Assembly: GCA_039566865.1 (NCBI GenBank)
Contig: CM076949.1
Span: forward strand, 3,625,001-3,689,000
DNA length: 64,000 nucleotides
Reading direction: 5' to 3'
Origin: Aurelia coerulea
Lineage: Eukaryota > Cnidaria > Scyphozoa > Semaeostomeae > Ulmaridae
Shown: positions 21,220 through 31,344 of the stretch, one piece after another
Layout: each line of letters opens with the position of its first letter
Position numbering within the stretch: the stretch's first letter is position 1
Made by a program: the position numbers and the translations under genes
The notes under the pieces: generated by a model
Told to the model about the DNA's origin: nothing
Seen by the model: only the letters and a program-made list of their open reading frames with translations
Databases searched by the model: none

Positions 21220-21452
21220 CACCTTAAATCCGAAGGTAGTTCTAGGCTGCTGAGCAGCCAAGCTTATCGAAGCTGTCCCCTCTTCATTCCTCTCGATGTG
21301 GCCACGCCTCGTGATTTCCTTTAGCCTGGAAAATTACGGGGAATTGGCGACTCTCCTCACTCTGAGTAGTAGGTTTGACAAGGCAGGGACTCGAACAACC
21401 AACCCTCAGTTTGGCAGTTAAGCGTGCTACCACTGAACCATTGGGACATAGG
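21220..21452 (-). mobile_element. SINE with tRNA-Gly-like head, copy 2
   Basis: The minus strand starts near 21450 with a well preserved tRNA half-molecule pair. The A-box is TGGTTCAGTGGTAGC, the anticodon-loop-like stretch is ACTGCCAAACT (GCC, as in tRNA-Gly), and the B-box is GGTTGTTCGAGTCCC. The body then matches copies 1 and 3 and ends at about ACTACCTTCGGATTTA. It is shorter than copy 1 at the 3' side. It is a retroposon, not a functional tRNA gene, since the 3' acceptor half is absent. Confidence 0.8.
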
Positions 21453-22250
21453 CCAACGTTGCTGCGGTTGGGATTGCGAGAAGACCATATGGGGCCTGGG
21501 AACGAGATTGGACATCAGTCAAGCGATACCTCGCATGAGATACTGGAAATATGAAGTTGGTAAAAGACAGAAATGTCGGGGCTGAAACTGTCTTGATTTC
21601 CACGATTACATGCAAAGGAAATTCCGAATCTGCCAAACCACTAGGCGTTACGATAAGCAGTTTAGATCATGATTCTTTTCTTTTGCTGTCACTTCTAACC
21701 ATTGCGTAAAGCAACCCTTGCGAAATTACGAAGGGAGAGGGCCATTTTGATGGCATTACTCTATCCTTAGATGCTTGCTATCCAAGGAATTTAGCTCCTG
21801 ATAACAAGAAGACTACTGTACATCATAATACAGACGTTTCGGACGGAATTTGGAAGGCACTTTTTGAACAATTTGAACCACTTTACTTTTTACAGCTCAA
21901 TGATCAAGTCTTTCCCCTGAAATGAGTTAACCGTTTGGAAATTTAGGATCTCAATCTTCAAAATTGCGTACTTTTTATGCAGGCATTTTACAGAAAGTAT
22001 TCAGTTTCTGCAAAAATCTCAGTATATGTTTTGTACATTTCGTCATTTCGCTTCGGAATGTTTCAATCGAGTGCCAAATCACTCTCTAGAAATATCTTAC
22101 ACTTTCTGCGGAAATCCCTTTGTTTTCTCAAAACTCCCAAAATTCCTAAGAAGTCTTATTTTGCTACTGGAAATCTCGTAACTTTGGAGTGAGTGATACA
22201 ACTTCATCGCTCTGAATGAGGCAAGCGCCTCCTCTGTCACGTGGCTCCTC
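21453..22250. other. No recognisable feature
   Basis: No supported gene or repeat. The 71-codon plus frame at 21977-22192 has no splice context. Confidence 0.4.
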
Positions 22251-24155
22251 ATTTTGATTTCATTTCATTTCATTTGATTTATTTTAACAGGGTTAAATAC
22301 ATTCAGTAAATATAAATTAACTGATTTACAATGTGCCCTGCTTAAAAACATAACTAACCTAAATACATGATATTACAAATAAACTTGAAGATCCTACATA
22401 AAAGAAAGAAATATATGTAAAAATAAAGGGACTCGGAAGTCAAACGTATGTGCTGAATGTTGAATTGGATTATCAGCCTCTTTGATCTTTCAAAAATGCT
22501 TTTAGCCTCGTTTTGAAAGTGGCTAGCGAAGGAGCAGTTTTTATTTCATTGCTCAGCTGGTTCCAAACAGTAACTCCTCGATACGAAAAGCTCCGCTGCC
22601 CATTTGAGGTCTTACAGAGTGGAATCCTGAGGTCAGTACTGGTATTACGTAAGGTCCGATTGCAAGAATCGGACAATTTGTGAAACATTGACTGCATGTA
22701 AGGGGGTGCAAGCCCATTCAAGGCTTTATATACTATACAAGCTGTCTCGAAGTCGATCATTTCTTTGACTGTTAACCACCCTAGTTGTGATATTAATGGC
22801 AGCGATGATTGATCGAAGGGACTGTTTGTAACGACACGCGCTGCTCGATTTTGCAGCATTTGCAATTTTCTTAGTGTGGTATCACCTGCACATCCCCAAA
22901 CAGAGCAACAATATCTAAAATGCGAGTCTACTATGCTAAAATACATCCTTTGGATGGTTTCCAACGAGAGATATTTCTTGGAATACTTCAACATTCCTAT
23001 TCCTCGTGAAATCTTACCGATAGCAACGTTGATTTGCTCTTTCCAATTTAGTAATGGATCAATTTGTACCCCAAGATATTTAATTTTTCCCGTGGATTCA
23101 ATCTTTTCGTCATTTATTTGAAAGGTGGGAAGATTAGTTGAATCATTGTAATCTAGTTTTCTGAGGTTGGGTGCGGTACCAAGGATCATGCTCTGTGTCT
23201 TTGCGACATTAAGAGACAGTTTATTTCCCTGTAGCCACGAACAAAGATTCTGAAGATCTGAGTTGATAGCATTGCTCAGGTCGGAGATAGATTTCGAGGA
23301 ATAGGAAATGCTTGTGTCATCTGCATACATTGTGACCTTAGTTCTTTGTAAGGCAAACGGCAAGTCATTAATATAGATCAAAAATAGGAGTGGACCAAGG
23401 CAAGAGCCCTGAGGCACCCCAAATTTGATGTCCTGTATTTCAGATATATTGCCATTTACCTTACAGCATTGCTTCCTATTACTTAGGTATGATATGAACC
23501 AGTCAAGCTCCACGCCTTCAACTCCATAGAAACGCAGCTTAGCGATGAGAATGTCGTGATCAACAGTGTCAAAGGCTTTCTTTAAGTCGATGAAAGTGAC
23601 TCCAGAAAAAAGCCCTTTGTCGAAATTTAGATACCAGTCATTGGTACACTTTAGTAAGCATGTCAGTACGGAGTGAAAAAGCCTGAAACCCGACTGGTCT
23701 GAGTAGAAAAATTCATTCTCAGTGAAATAATTAAATACCTGATCGAATACTATCTTTTCAAATAATCGTGAAACTATAGGAAGCACAGAAATAGGTCTAT
23801 AGTTAGATCTATCTTCGGTGGAGCCATCTTTGTAGATAGGTGAGACCCTCGCAATCTTCCAGTTTCCTGGGAATCGACCTTGTGAAATGGACGTATTGAA
23901 TATACTACACAATGAAGGTGCAAGAACAGGCATCCCAATTTTGAGAAATGAACTTGATATACCGTCAATGCCAGAACTATGAGATGTTTTAAACTTATTC
24001 ATAATTATGCCAAGTTCGTCAGGGCGAATCATTTGAAAGTGAAAGCGCGCATGGTTTTCGTTTATTGAATAATCCCCATTGAGAAGTGGATTTTCTGCGT
24101 TTGGTATCTTCGAACTAAGTTTGCCACCAATCTTGCAAAAATAGTCGTTCATAGA
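22251..24155 (-). mobile_element. 5'-truncated CR1/L2-group LINE
   Basis: The unit runs from a 5' truncation just upstream of the reverse transcriptase region to a 3' tail of ATTTC/AAATG pentamers (22258-22280 on the plus strand). An in-frame stop lies about 20 bases 5' of the first Met, and no apurinic endonuclease domain is present, so the 5' half was lost at insertion. The 3' UTR spans about 22472-22281. No clear target duplication was found. Confidence 0.85.
22473..24152 (-). CDS. Non-LTR retrotransposon reverse transcriptase (partial ORF2, uninterrupted)
   Basis: The 559-residue product is the reverse transcriptase and C-terminal part of a LINE ORF2. Such proteins copy their own RNA at a nicked chromosomal target. 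Visible motifs in order: YRPISVLPIVSRLFEKI (about 118-134), SDQSGFR (151-157), FIDLKKAFDTVDHD with the first catalytic Asp (187-200), GVPQGSCLGPLLFLIYINDL (245-264) and the catalytic box YADDT (276-280). These are followed by LGVQID-type thumb sequence and the C-terminal SFSYRGVTVWNQLSNEIK. No stop or frameshift interrupts it, so the copy is fairly young. The N-terminal endonuclease is absent by truncation, so the copy is not autonomous. The start Met is simply the first in-frame one after the truncation point. Family assignment rests on motif order and the pentamer 3' tail. Confidence 0.95.
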   Translation of the reverse strand: MNDYFCKIGGKLSSKIPNAENPLLNGDYSINENHARFHFQMIRPDELGIIMNKFKTSHSSGIDGISSSFLKIGMPVLAPSLCSIFNTSISQGRFPGNWKIARVSPIYKDGSTEDRSNYRPISVLPIVSRLFEKIVFDQVFNYFTENEFFYSDQSGFRLFHSVLTCLLKCTNDWYLNFDKGLFSGVTFIDLKKAFDTVDHDILIAKLRFYGVEGVELDWFISYLSNRKQCCKVNGNISEIQDIKFGVPQGSCLGPLLFLIYINDLPFALQRTKVTMYADDTSISYSSKSISDLSNAINSDLQNLCSWLQGNKLSLNVAKTQSMILGTAPNLRKLDYNDSTNLPTFQINDEKIESTGKIKYLGVQIDPLLNWKEQINVAIGKISRGIGMLKYSKKYLSLETIQRMYFSIVDSHFRYCCSVWGCAGDTTLRKLQMLQNRAARVVTNSPFDQSSLPLISQLGWLTVKEMIDFETACIVYKALNGLAPPYMQSMFHKLSDSCNRTLRNTSTDLRIPLCKTSNGQRSFSYRGVTVWNQLSNEIKTAPSLATFKTRLKAFLKDQRG

Positions 24156-24289
24156 ACTATGAGACTTCTATGTCGCTCATGCCCCCTCATGCCCCGCAAC
24201 TCAATTAGCAGTTGGACCAATGACGCATCTCAGTTTTCATTTAGACTATTTTTGTCAAAATGACACTATGTTCGAGGAAGTATCTTTGC

Positions 24290-25100
24290 CAATAAAGGTC
24301 AAGGCTTTTGAAGGTCAAAGGCACTCAATTTCCCAAGGGAATAGCGTCAGTGAAAGGTTATTCTATGAAAATTTTCCTGCATGCAGACAAACACGTGGAA
24401 AGCAGTTCCCTTTGTGTCACATTTGAAAACGGCATGTCGTTGTTTTCAGAAACTGTGTAAAAACTGGCATCCTTAAGGGTCCTCATGGGAAATAGATATT
24501 TTGGGAGAGATTTTGGGAACTTGAGTTGGTCTTTTGCCACATTTCATTACGCCATGTTGTTTTGACGAATCGGAATAAAATTGATAACTTCAAAGGTCCT
24601 CATGGGAAATGGATATTTTCAGAGAAATGTGGGGACTTGATTTGCTCTTTTGTCATATTTGAAAAGGAGGACATGCTCTTTTCGAGAAAGAAAAATCGGA
24701 CGCATTCCATTAACACCTTGAAGGGTCATCATGGGAAAAAGATCTTTTCAGAGAAATTGGAAAAACAAAACTTTAGTTGCTCCCTGGTTGTTTTTGAAGG
24801 GGCGTATCCATTTTGAGAAATCAGAACCAAAAGGGTTATCCTAGAGGCTAGAGAATTGACATTTTCGAAGATATTTAGAGAAATTGACAAAATTAAAGAT
24901 ACATTTATCATATGTAGTAAATCTGACACAATCTTGAAAGGTCATCGATAGGAAATAGATATTTTCGGAGAACTTGATTTACTCTCATGGGGATGTCATA
25001 TTTCAAAAGGCATGTTCTTTTTGTGAAATCGTACACAACTTGACACGAGACTTGACATATGCAAGGGTCAGCATAGAGAATCGATATTTTTCCAACAAAT
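24290..25100 (+). repeat. Degenerate tandem repeat, unit about 115-125 bp
   Basis: A recurring core GGTC(C/A)TCATGGGAAATAGATATTTTC-like segment appears at about 24477, 24597, 24724, 24938 and 25065. It is followed each time by GAGAAATT-like, CTTGATTT and TTTTGTCATATTTGAAAA-like blocks. Units are only moderately alike. The array lies directly beside the truncated 5' end of the LINE at 22251-24155. Confidence 0.65.
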
Positions 25101-25169
25101 TTGTAGCGATTGATGAAATCAATAAGAAATTGATTAAATCTAGTGATCACAGAGTGACTTTGTCACATT

Positions 25170-26221
25170 TGTAGGCACTTGAGGTTGTTTGCCTATTGCG
25201 TCAGTGGATTGGAATGAAGAAGTGGTATTTTGACTGTTGCATCAGACGTTACCCCCGGTTGATAAATGTTTACAGTTGCCTTGCACGGTAACAAAGTTGA
25301 ACAGGGAAAAGCTCGAAGACAAACGCTGCCACAGTATTCATAACTTCTTCAAAAGCGGAATTTTAAGGCGATGATTGTAGATCTGAAAAGATTTATTACT
25401 ATTTGTGTGCCCAATAACAAGACAGATTTAATGCTTGGTTTGGCATTGGCCGCGTAATCGTCACAATTTCACTTTGTAAGTTCGCCCTCTTGGGATGAAC
25501 CCTAAAGTAATTCGATATTCCAGTCAGAGCTTTGTCTAGAAAACGTATTTGCACGTTAATTTCCCCAGCCTAGAAAGATTTTCTTACCACCAAATACATA
25601 TTCACAAATATTACTTAACAAGCATGAAAACCACAGGTAGAACGATTCCACGTAGTCTCGGAAATAAGACAACAAAACCTGTCGAAAATGCAAGCTCTAG
25701 GCAGGATATTTAGACAATGAGATGTCTAACACCTAACGCATCCTCTATCCAATTTTCCGGTATGAAAAACCTATGCCTTTTATGGGACCCTCTATCTATT
25801 TGCGTGACTTTTAAACGTATCAAATTAAATTTGGTCATAACGACTTTTGATTGGGGTAAAATTTAAAAGGTCTGCATAGATTCTTTAGTTAATTGTAACG
25901 AATTCCAAGTGCCTCTCATCGAATCAACGATTACTAAAATCTTTTCGTATCCATACCCGACGTATCTTTAGTTTTAACAGTTTTAACATAAGATGATCTT
26001 TCGCTATTTCTTGGATATTTTCTTGGCAAATTAGAAGGGTAAAAGCTCCCAGTAGTAATCTGTTTACCTATCGGTAGTGTACTGCATAAAAGTTTCAATG
26101 AACATGCCAAAATCCAGGCTGGCTAGTAAAAAATGACTCTACGAAGTTGAGTAATACATTGAAATCCCAAAGTAGACACGAAGCGATTAAAAATCCAAAC
26201 TAGGAAATAAAGTTTAAAATT
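25170..26221. other. No recognisable feature; possible intron 1
   Basis: This follows the candidate first exon on the minus strand. No frame or repeat was recognised. Confidence 0.4.
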
Positions 26222-26227
26222 CCTCAC

Positions 26228-26386
26228 CACTTTACTGGTCTTTGTGATGTCTGGGACTTCGCCTGGATCGCTGTGATTGCCATTTGTTTTGGGGCTTGCC
26301 TGCACTTGGACTTGTGGTACTATAGCTGCCATTTTAGGAACGGGTTCCCTCGACGTGTCTGCCCCTAAACTACCTTGCTGCCGCAT
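26228..26386 (-). CDS. Candidate first coding exon of a host gene
   Basis: The minus-strand frame opens at ATG 26386-26384 (weak context), with a second in-frame ATG at 26332-26330 in a strong context (CCTAAAATGG). From the second Met the exon encodes 35 residues starting MAAIVPQVQVQASPKTNGNH and ending TKTSKV, a polar, disordered-looking N-terminus. It ends in phase 0 at a GTGAGG donor (26227-26222); a second possible donor, GTAAAG, lies 9 bases earlier. Upstream is a CpG-rich block. The family is unknown. Alternatively it is an internal exon using an acceptor near CGGCAG at about 26380. Confidence 0.5.
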
Positions 26387-26439
26387 AAAAACTGCCGTGT
26401 AGACACAATAAAGAGTGAGCTGAGTGCCAAAGAACCGGT

Positions 26440-26960
26440 AAAGGGTTCACTGCCTGAATGCCTGCTTTGTCGCGGTCAGGAATAATTCACGGCTGTCTGA
26501 ACTCTGTAAATGTTCGTTATCATTGTAGTGCTAGCCGGGTGACTTGATCTGCCGCTCATACGTACTGCTTTGTTGTGCGGTACGAAATGTGTTTTGCTAC
26601 AGTATAATGCCGTGCGCAGATGCGCGCATGTGTTGCGCCCGCGGCTTCTATTGTGCGTATTTCAATGCCTCATTCAGCGAGCATTATTCCGCACTCGCAG
26701 CGCCAGATGAGTTATTGTGTCATTCTATTTGTATCGCAGTCTACTTGCGCCCTTTGTTGACTTTTAAGCACGATAAAGAGACCAAGGATTTTCTCCGAAT
26801 GCAACTCGCAATCTCGTTGATATTGCCTTTGCCGATCGTAACACCTGTAAAACAACGTGCTCGCCCCAACGAAAGCTAACTATCACGCTCGCCGACGACC
26901 ACATGGGAGCTCCTTTTCAAAAGGAAGCGAAAACGACTGCCCTTGCCGGCCGGCTTTTAC
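26440..26960. promoter_or_regulatory. CpG-rich, promoter-like block
   Basis: This stretch is much richer in CG dinucleotides than the rest of the window (clusters such as GTGCGCAGATGCGCGCATG and TTGCGCCCGCGG, about three dozen CG in about 500 bp by eye). It contains no recognisable transposon. Its position just upstream of the minus-strand candidate first exon suggests a CpG-type promoter. A 111-codon plus frame (26544-26879) lies inside but looks like a by-product of composition. Confidence 0.5.
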
Positions 26961-27693
26961 ACTTCCTAAACAATAGGCATTACAATTTACTGCAAAGACG
27001 GCAAGGATAAATACCTCAATACAAAGGGACTAGAAATTGAAAATAATTGGCTAGAAATCCCAAGAGTTTGTTTTCCTGTGGATCTTTCGAATAGAATAAG
27101 GGAATGCCATTCTTCTCAGGGGATATAAAAGCTGTATAAAAGATAGATCAGGTGTTATTTCAACACAGTTAACTTCAGTTGCACTACACTATAAAGAATG
27201 CAAGAATACTTTAAATCAAACGGATGAGGAATAGATATAAACAGATCCGAAATAAAGACGAAAGCTCAAGGGAAATGCCGTTTTAACAGCTCTGCCAACA
27301 CAGTAATATTTGTTTACAAATTGAAACTTCGGTCATGGGGATGTCCCTTCAGCAATGGAATACGATATTGGGGTATGCCCTCTAAATTACCCGTCACCTG
27401 CCTGGAATTGACTTACGGATCAAATGGATAATAGGCCAAGTCCAAAGCGCAATCGCGAAACAGGACATGTCTCAGCAGGACGGATCGTATTACGCCGGTT
27501 GTGTGGATATCAAGACATTACGATACCTAATTGCGGAATGTTCGAAGAACGAAGGGAACGAGTAGAGGCGACGATAGCTTGATATATATCCACTTGACGT
27601 CAGTGAAATGGAGTTACGGACTTACACGTATTTTTTATGAGAAACTCTCCACAAGAATCTCGACTCTCAGATCGCCTCGGAAGATAATTGAGT
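26961..27693. other. No gene seen; TATA-like motif
   Basis: GGATATAAAAGCTGTATAAAA at about 27121-27141 is TATA-like on the plus strand, but no downstream exon could be identified. Confidence 0.35.
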
Positions 27694-27836
27694 CGAGGGG
27701 TGTTTCACCTTTCCGAAAAAGCGTACGAAATTTTTTAAAACAATAGGATTTTCAAGGATTTTTTAGAGATTTTTCTTGAAAACACAAGGATTTTACCAAA
27801 GGTGTACGAGATTTTTGGAGAGTGATACGCCCCTCG
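27694..27836. mobile_element. CGAGGGG-ended hAT-like MITE, copy 1
   Basis: This 143-bp element has termini CGAGGGGTGTTTCAC and GTGATACGCCCCTCG. The flanking 8-mers AATTGAGT (27686-27693) and AATTCAGT (27837-27844) differ at one position. Interior signature blocks are AAGCGTACGA, AACAATAGGATTTT and CCAAAGGTGTACGAGATTTT. Confidence 0.85.
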
Positions 27837-27864
27837 AATTCAGTAATATCTAAATCTCGGAATG

Positions 27865-28620
27865 ACTTTGCAAAACTTCGTTTTTGAAATGTTTACGAGG
27901 GCACAGGAAGAAAACGTGAAGATTGCAATGGAACTCGAAGGGTGTGTCACTCTGTAAAAATAGCGTACACCTTTGGCGAAATCCTTTTGTTGCAAAGAAA
28001 AATCCGTAAAAAATCCCTACAGATCCTATTGTTTAAACAAATCTCGTACGCCCTTTCGAAGGAGTGATGCATCCATCGATGGAACTCGTAAAATTCGAAA
28101 GAAACTCTGTGTACTCAAAATCTAATAATTTCAAGAAACTTTCAGTACTGGCCCAAGTTCTTAGTTTTTTGTGAAAAAAATACATGTATTACTCAGAAGG
28201 TACAGTATTTGAGAGTAATACCCAAAGAAACTTTGTTTTGATATTTTTACAATGGCACAGGAAGAAAACTGTTGATGAAACTCGTAAGAAATTCGTAAGA
28301 AACTCCGAGCCGAGAGCCCAATATCTGATAATTTTAAGAAACTCTCAGCACTAGCCTTTATCCTTAGTTTCTTGTGTTTCTTTTAATACTATGTTTTAAT
28401 AAATATGTGTATTTCTCGTGTATTCCTCTATACTTTGTTTTGACATTTTTGCGAGGGCACTGGAAGAAAACATGAAGATTGTTATGGAATTCGTAAGAAA
28501 CTCTACCCTGAGGGTAAAGAAACACGTAGGAGACTCCCAAGTCTGTCAAAATCTGATAATTTTAAGAAACTTTTAGTACTGGCCCAAATGCTTAGCTTCT
28601 CACAAAGAAAATATGTTTGG
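27865..28620 (+). repeat. Tandem repeat, about 205-bp unit, three copies
   Basis: Each unit carries GGCACAGGAAGAAAAC-like, GGAACTCGTAAGAAACTC-like, CTGATAATTTTAAGAAACT-like and CTTAGTTTCTTGTG-like blocks. Units start near 27870, 28230 and 28434. The first spacing is inflated by exactly the 151 bp of the MITE 27936-28078 plus its 8-bp duplication. Confidence 0.75.
27936..28078. mobile_element. CGAGGGG-ended hAT-like MITE, copy 2
   Basis: This 143-bp element has perfect 8-bp duplications ATGGAACT (27928-27935 and 28079-28086). The ends are CGAAGGGTGTGTCAC and the diverged GATGCATCCATCG. Orientation is opposite to copy 1. It is inserted inside the first unit of the 205-bp tandem repeat. Confidence 0.9.
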
Positions 28621-28681
28621 GGTGGGCTGGTTGTGGGGATAATGTTACAGAACTGTGGAATGTTTCAGTAAAGGGGGCGAG

Positions 28682-28801
28682 CGAGGGGCGTATCACTCTC
28701 TAAAAGTCCCGTACAACTCCTATCATTTTAAGAAAAATCGGTGAAAATCCCTGAAAATCCTGTTGTCTAAACGGTGTAAACATATCTCATAACACCCCTC
28801 G
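28682..28801. mobile_element. CGAGGGG-ended hAT-like MITE, copy 3 (internally shortened)
   Basis: This 120-bp element has perfect 8-bp duplications GGGGCGAG (28674-28681 and 28802-28809). The ends are CGAGGGGCGTATCAC and CATAACACCCCTCG. Confidence 0.9.
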
Positions 28802-28809
28802 GGGGCGAG

Positions 28810-30470
28810 AAGGGGCGCGGGTAAATCAAGCTTGATTGCACTCAACGTCAATGAAATGAAGGATATGGACTTAATTCGTAAACCGACGAACTGCGAATCT
28901 TTGAATAATACATGCCTTTGTGGATAAGCTTTGTTTTAGCAGCAGCTTGACTGGCCCGTCATTGTATTTTAATAACTGTTTCTCAAAAGCCAAGCTTGAT
29001 TATGGTTGACAGAGAAATGCGGTCGAATAGTAGGGGGCTTACGGACCTTCGCATATCTTTTGGGATGAGCTCAGCGGAGGTTTCCAAAACAAATTTGTGG
29101 CATTTACGATTTGAAAGAACTCATGCGCGAGGTAAAGTCAATTATGTAAGAACATTATTCTCAAGGCTTTTTGGGGTTACGCATTTTAACGATGTCATGT
29201 GTTCTCAACATACAACGCGGGAAATAATTCAAATAGAGGACTGGGACCAGACAATGTGAGTTTTTGTGCGAGTGCTTGTGGGTAGGGTGGAACGTAAAAA
29301 TACAGATTTACCAAACTCATCAAGATATTTATCTGCGAATTTGAATAAAGGAGTTTAAAAGGCCAAGAATCATGGGATTTAATGCAATTGGTAAATTATT
29401 TGCTCCAAAACAACCGAAAAACAAGCGGGATTATAACCGTGAAATAGCCAATCAGAAAGGGTCTCTTAATAGGAAATATGTGCCTCTTATCGATTGTGGA
29501 GCCTTTTTGGTTTATAATTTATCCTTTTGGCACATACATTCGGGTGCGTGGTGACAATCCGTTCTTTTCGTAAACAGTAGAAGTAGACAGTTAAAGCCGA
29601 AAATTCTGAGCTCTACAAGAGCCTTACCTCATGCATCAGACCAAGTTCACAACCAGAGAACTTCACAATCAGAGAGAACATTTGATAGGCAACACCCGTG
29701 CAACCAAATTTTGAGCCACATATTTGGCGACTCGATGAAACATTTCGGCACTGGTCAACATCACTAAATTCTTGGCAGTAAAATTGTTTACAGCAATGCT
29801 AATGCTCGCATTAATTTCTGGCACTGGCAATTTGCACAATGCAATGCCTATAAAACTTGCTGCGAATGATGTCATCCGAAAGTTTTAGTGGCGGGCAGCG
29901 GGCAGCGGTGTGTAGTTGAGGGAAGGGACTGCGACTGCCGCAGCCCAGCCTTTAGAAGCCGTTGTATCTTCTAGAGAGGTAGCATTGAGGGATCGTGAAA
30001 TCCGATAATCCGACAAGATTTTAACGAACGCAAACAAACTTTATTAGAATCCGAAATCCGTTATCTAAGGTTCGATCCAAAATCCGAGGTGATGTCACAA
30101 TCCAAAAATCAGAGCGAAATATCGAAAAATTCGAAATCCGTATGAAAATATTGCCCAATTTCAAGAAACTCTCGAAATTCGAAGAAGAGGTAACTTTTTG
30201 ATGCCAAATCGAACATGGGGGCAGAGAAAGTCAGATGAAGCTGTGACGAGAAAGTGACTTCTAGTCCAGGCGGCCTCCTAAAAATTACATAGAGTTAGCC
30301 AAGCAAAAAGTCGACGAATCTTGCATATCATTGAGCAAACACATTTCCCACTTCGGTCATGCCACCATCATATCAGTTTCGGCCAAATCGAAATAGTTAA
30401 AATACCAAGAAGCCAAAATCTTCATCCAGAAATATTTCGATTTTCCATATTTGGCAATAATTGAAAGGGC
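28810..30470. other. No supported gene
   Basis: Small frames at 28996-29259 (plus; a GTGAG follows it by chance) and 29669-29875 (minus) have no convincing two-sided splice context. From 30000 to 30200 there are loosely repeated AATCCGAAATCCG motifs. Confidence 0.4.
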
Positions 30471-30593
30471 TTAAAGGCAGAAACACCGCAATACAACAAA
30501 AACAACAGCAAATGGTTGAATAAAAGTTCAGGCATAAAACTTATTCAACCATTTGCTGTTGTTTTTGTTGTATTGCGGTGTTTCTGCCTTTAA
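30471..30593. mobile_element. Perfect 53-bp-arm hairpin with TTAA ends
   Basis: Arms 30471-30523 and 30541-30593 are identical complements over 53 bp, with a 17-base loop. Both outer ends read TTAAAGGCAG inwards, so it may be a TTAA-type element (TTAA then AGGCAG). Zero arm divergence is notable. Confidence 0.8.
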
Positions 30594-30682
30594 ACTTATT
30601 AACTTATTCGTCATCGCAAGCATCTTCGGATCCGACAATCGACGCTGGTATCGTGGCCTTTCCTTTTTCAAAAAATAATTTA

Positions 30683-30711
30683 AAGGCCTGAATAAAATTT
30701 ATTCAGGCCTT
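30683..30711. repeat. 29-bp palindrome
   Basis: AAGGCCTGAATAAA is mirrored around a TTT/AAA centre; it is near-perfect. Confidence 0.8.
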
Positions 30712-30753
30712 CTATCTTACCATACAAAAAATGTTATATGTTTCATTTGATTT

Positions 30754-31102
30754 GCCCCCAGGGGGACACTCAGCACATTCCAAAAATACCAGCTCATTTT
30801 GTATTTAGAAACCTGTAGGTGAACATAAGATGCCCTGAAACAACGCAAACATACGCTAACATAGGTCAAAATTACCTCTAACGAACCCAACCTCGTCCCC
30901 AGGGCCTTTTGTCATATCCCAATATGACAAAAGGCCCTGGGGACGAGGTTGTAACGAACCGAGAGATAATGGTGCCAACAATTATCATGAACAAGCTTTC
31001 AGTTTATTTGAACCCAAAAATATCACTTTCGGCAATATCCTTACAAAGAAATATCGGACTTACCTCCCCGTATGTGCATGAATTAAATGCCCCCCCCTGG
31101 GG
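30754..31102. mobile_element. G/C-ended MITE, interrupted by a 64-bp palindrome
   Basis: It starts GCCCCCAGGGGGACACTC and ends in a C-run plus TGGGG, with a CTCCCCGTATGTGCATG block near the right end shared with 42-249. The palindromic element 30888-30951 and its 9-bp duplication are inserted near the middle. Confidence 0.65.
30888..30951. mobile_element. 64-bp palindromic element with 9-bp target duplication
   Basis: CAACCTCGTCCCCAGGGCC opens and its complement closes a nearly perfect palindrome with TATGACAAAAGGCCCTGGGG on the right side. Perfect direct repeats TAACGAACC flank it (30879-30887 and 30952-30960). A 49-bp sister lies at 34609-34657. The element is little more than two terminal repeats back to back. 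Confidence 0.9.
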
Positions 31103-31269
31103 ATTTATCTCTGGACAAAATGAGCTCTGATAGCAATATTTAACTTGCTCTAATATGATAACAGCCATAGAAAGCCAAGAAAATTGTGATGCAGGCGAAA
31201 CGTTTCATGTCCGACTGAAGTGTATGCCCGTTAAAGCCTCTATACACCTTTAAACACCTTCGTATACGA

Positions 31270-31340
31270 AGGTGTCGTGGCGCAGTGGTGCAATGGGGGT
31301 GTATTTGCAGGCAATACCGATACCCAGTAGAGCCCATTAC
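31270..31340 (+). mobile_element. Possible SINE head fragment
   Basis: AAGGTGTCGTGGCGCAGTGG matches the head at 13098, including the A-box. The downstream part differs and no good B-box was found. Confidence 0.35.
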
Positions 31341-31344
31341 ACAT

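Noticed and set aside
21395..21450. Functional tRNA-Gly gene
   Set aside because: A- and B-boxes are present but the acceptor stem cannot close, and the sequence runs into a dispersed SINE body shared with other copies.
21835..21850. Second hammerhead-like site (ACGTTTCGG)
   Set aside because: The GAAAC-like word is present on the minus strand but no CUGANGA core or pairing stem I could be found nearby.
26544..26879. 111-codon plus-strand frame in the CpG-rich block
   Set aside because: Cys/Ala-rich translation with no domain; best explained by high CG content removing stop codons.
28996..29259. 87-codon plus frame followed by GTGAG as a host exon
   Set aside because: The donor-like sequence overlaps the stop region, the upstream side lacks a good acceptor, and it is the only plus-strand candidate.
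29669..29875. 68-codon minus frame as a host exon
   Set aside because: Protein-like composition, but no convincing acceptor or donor in frame.
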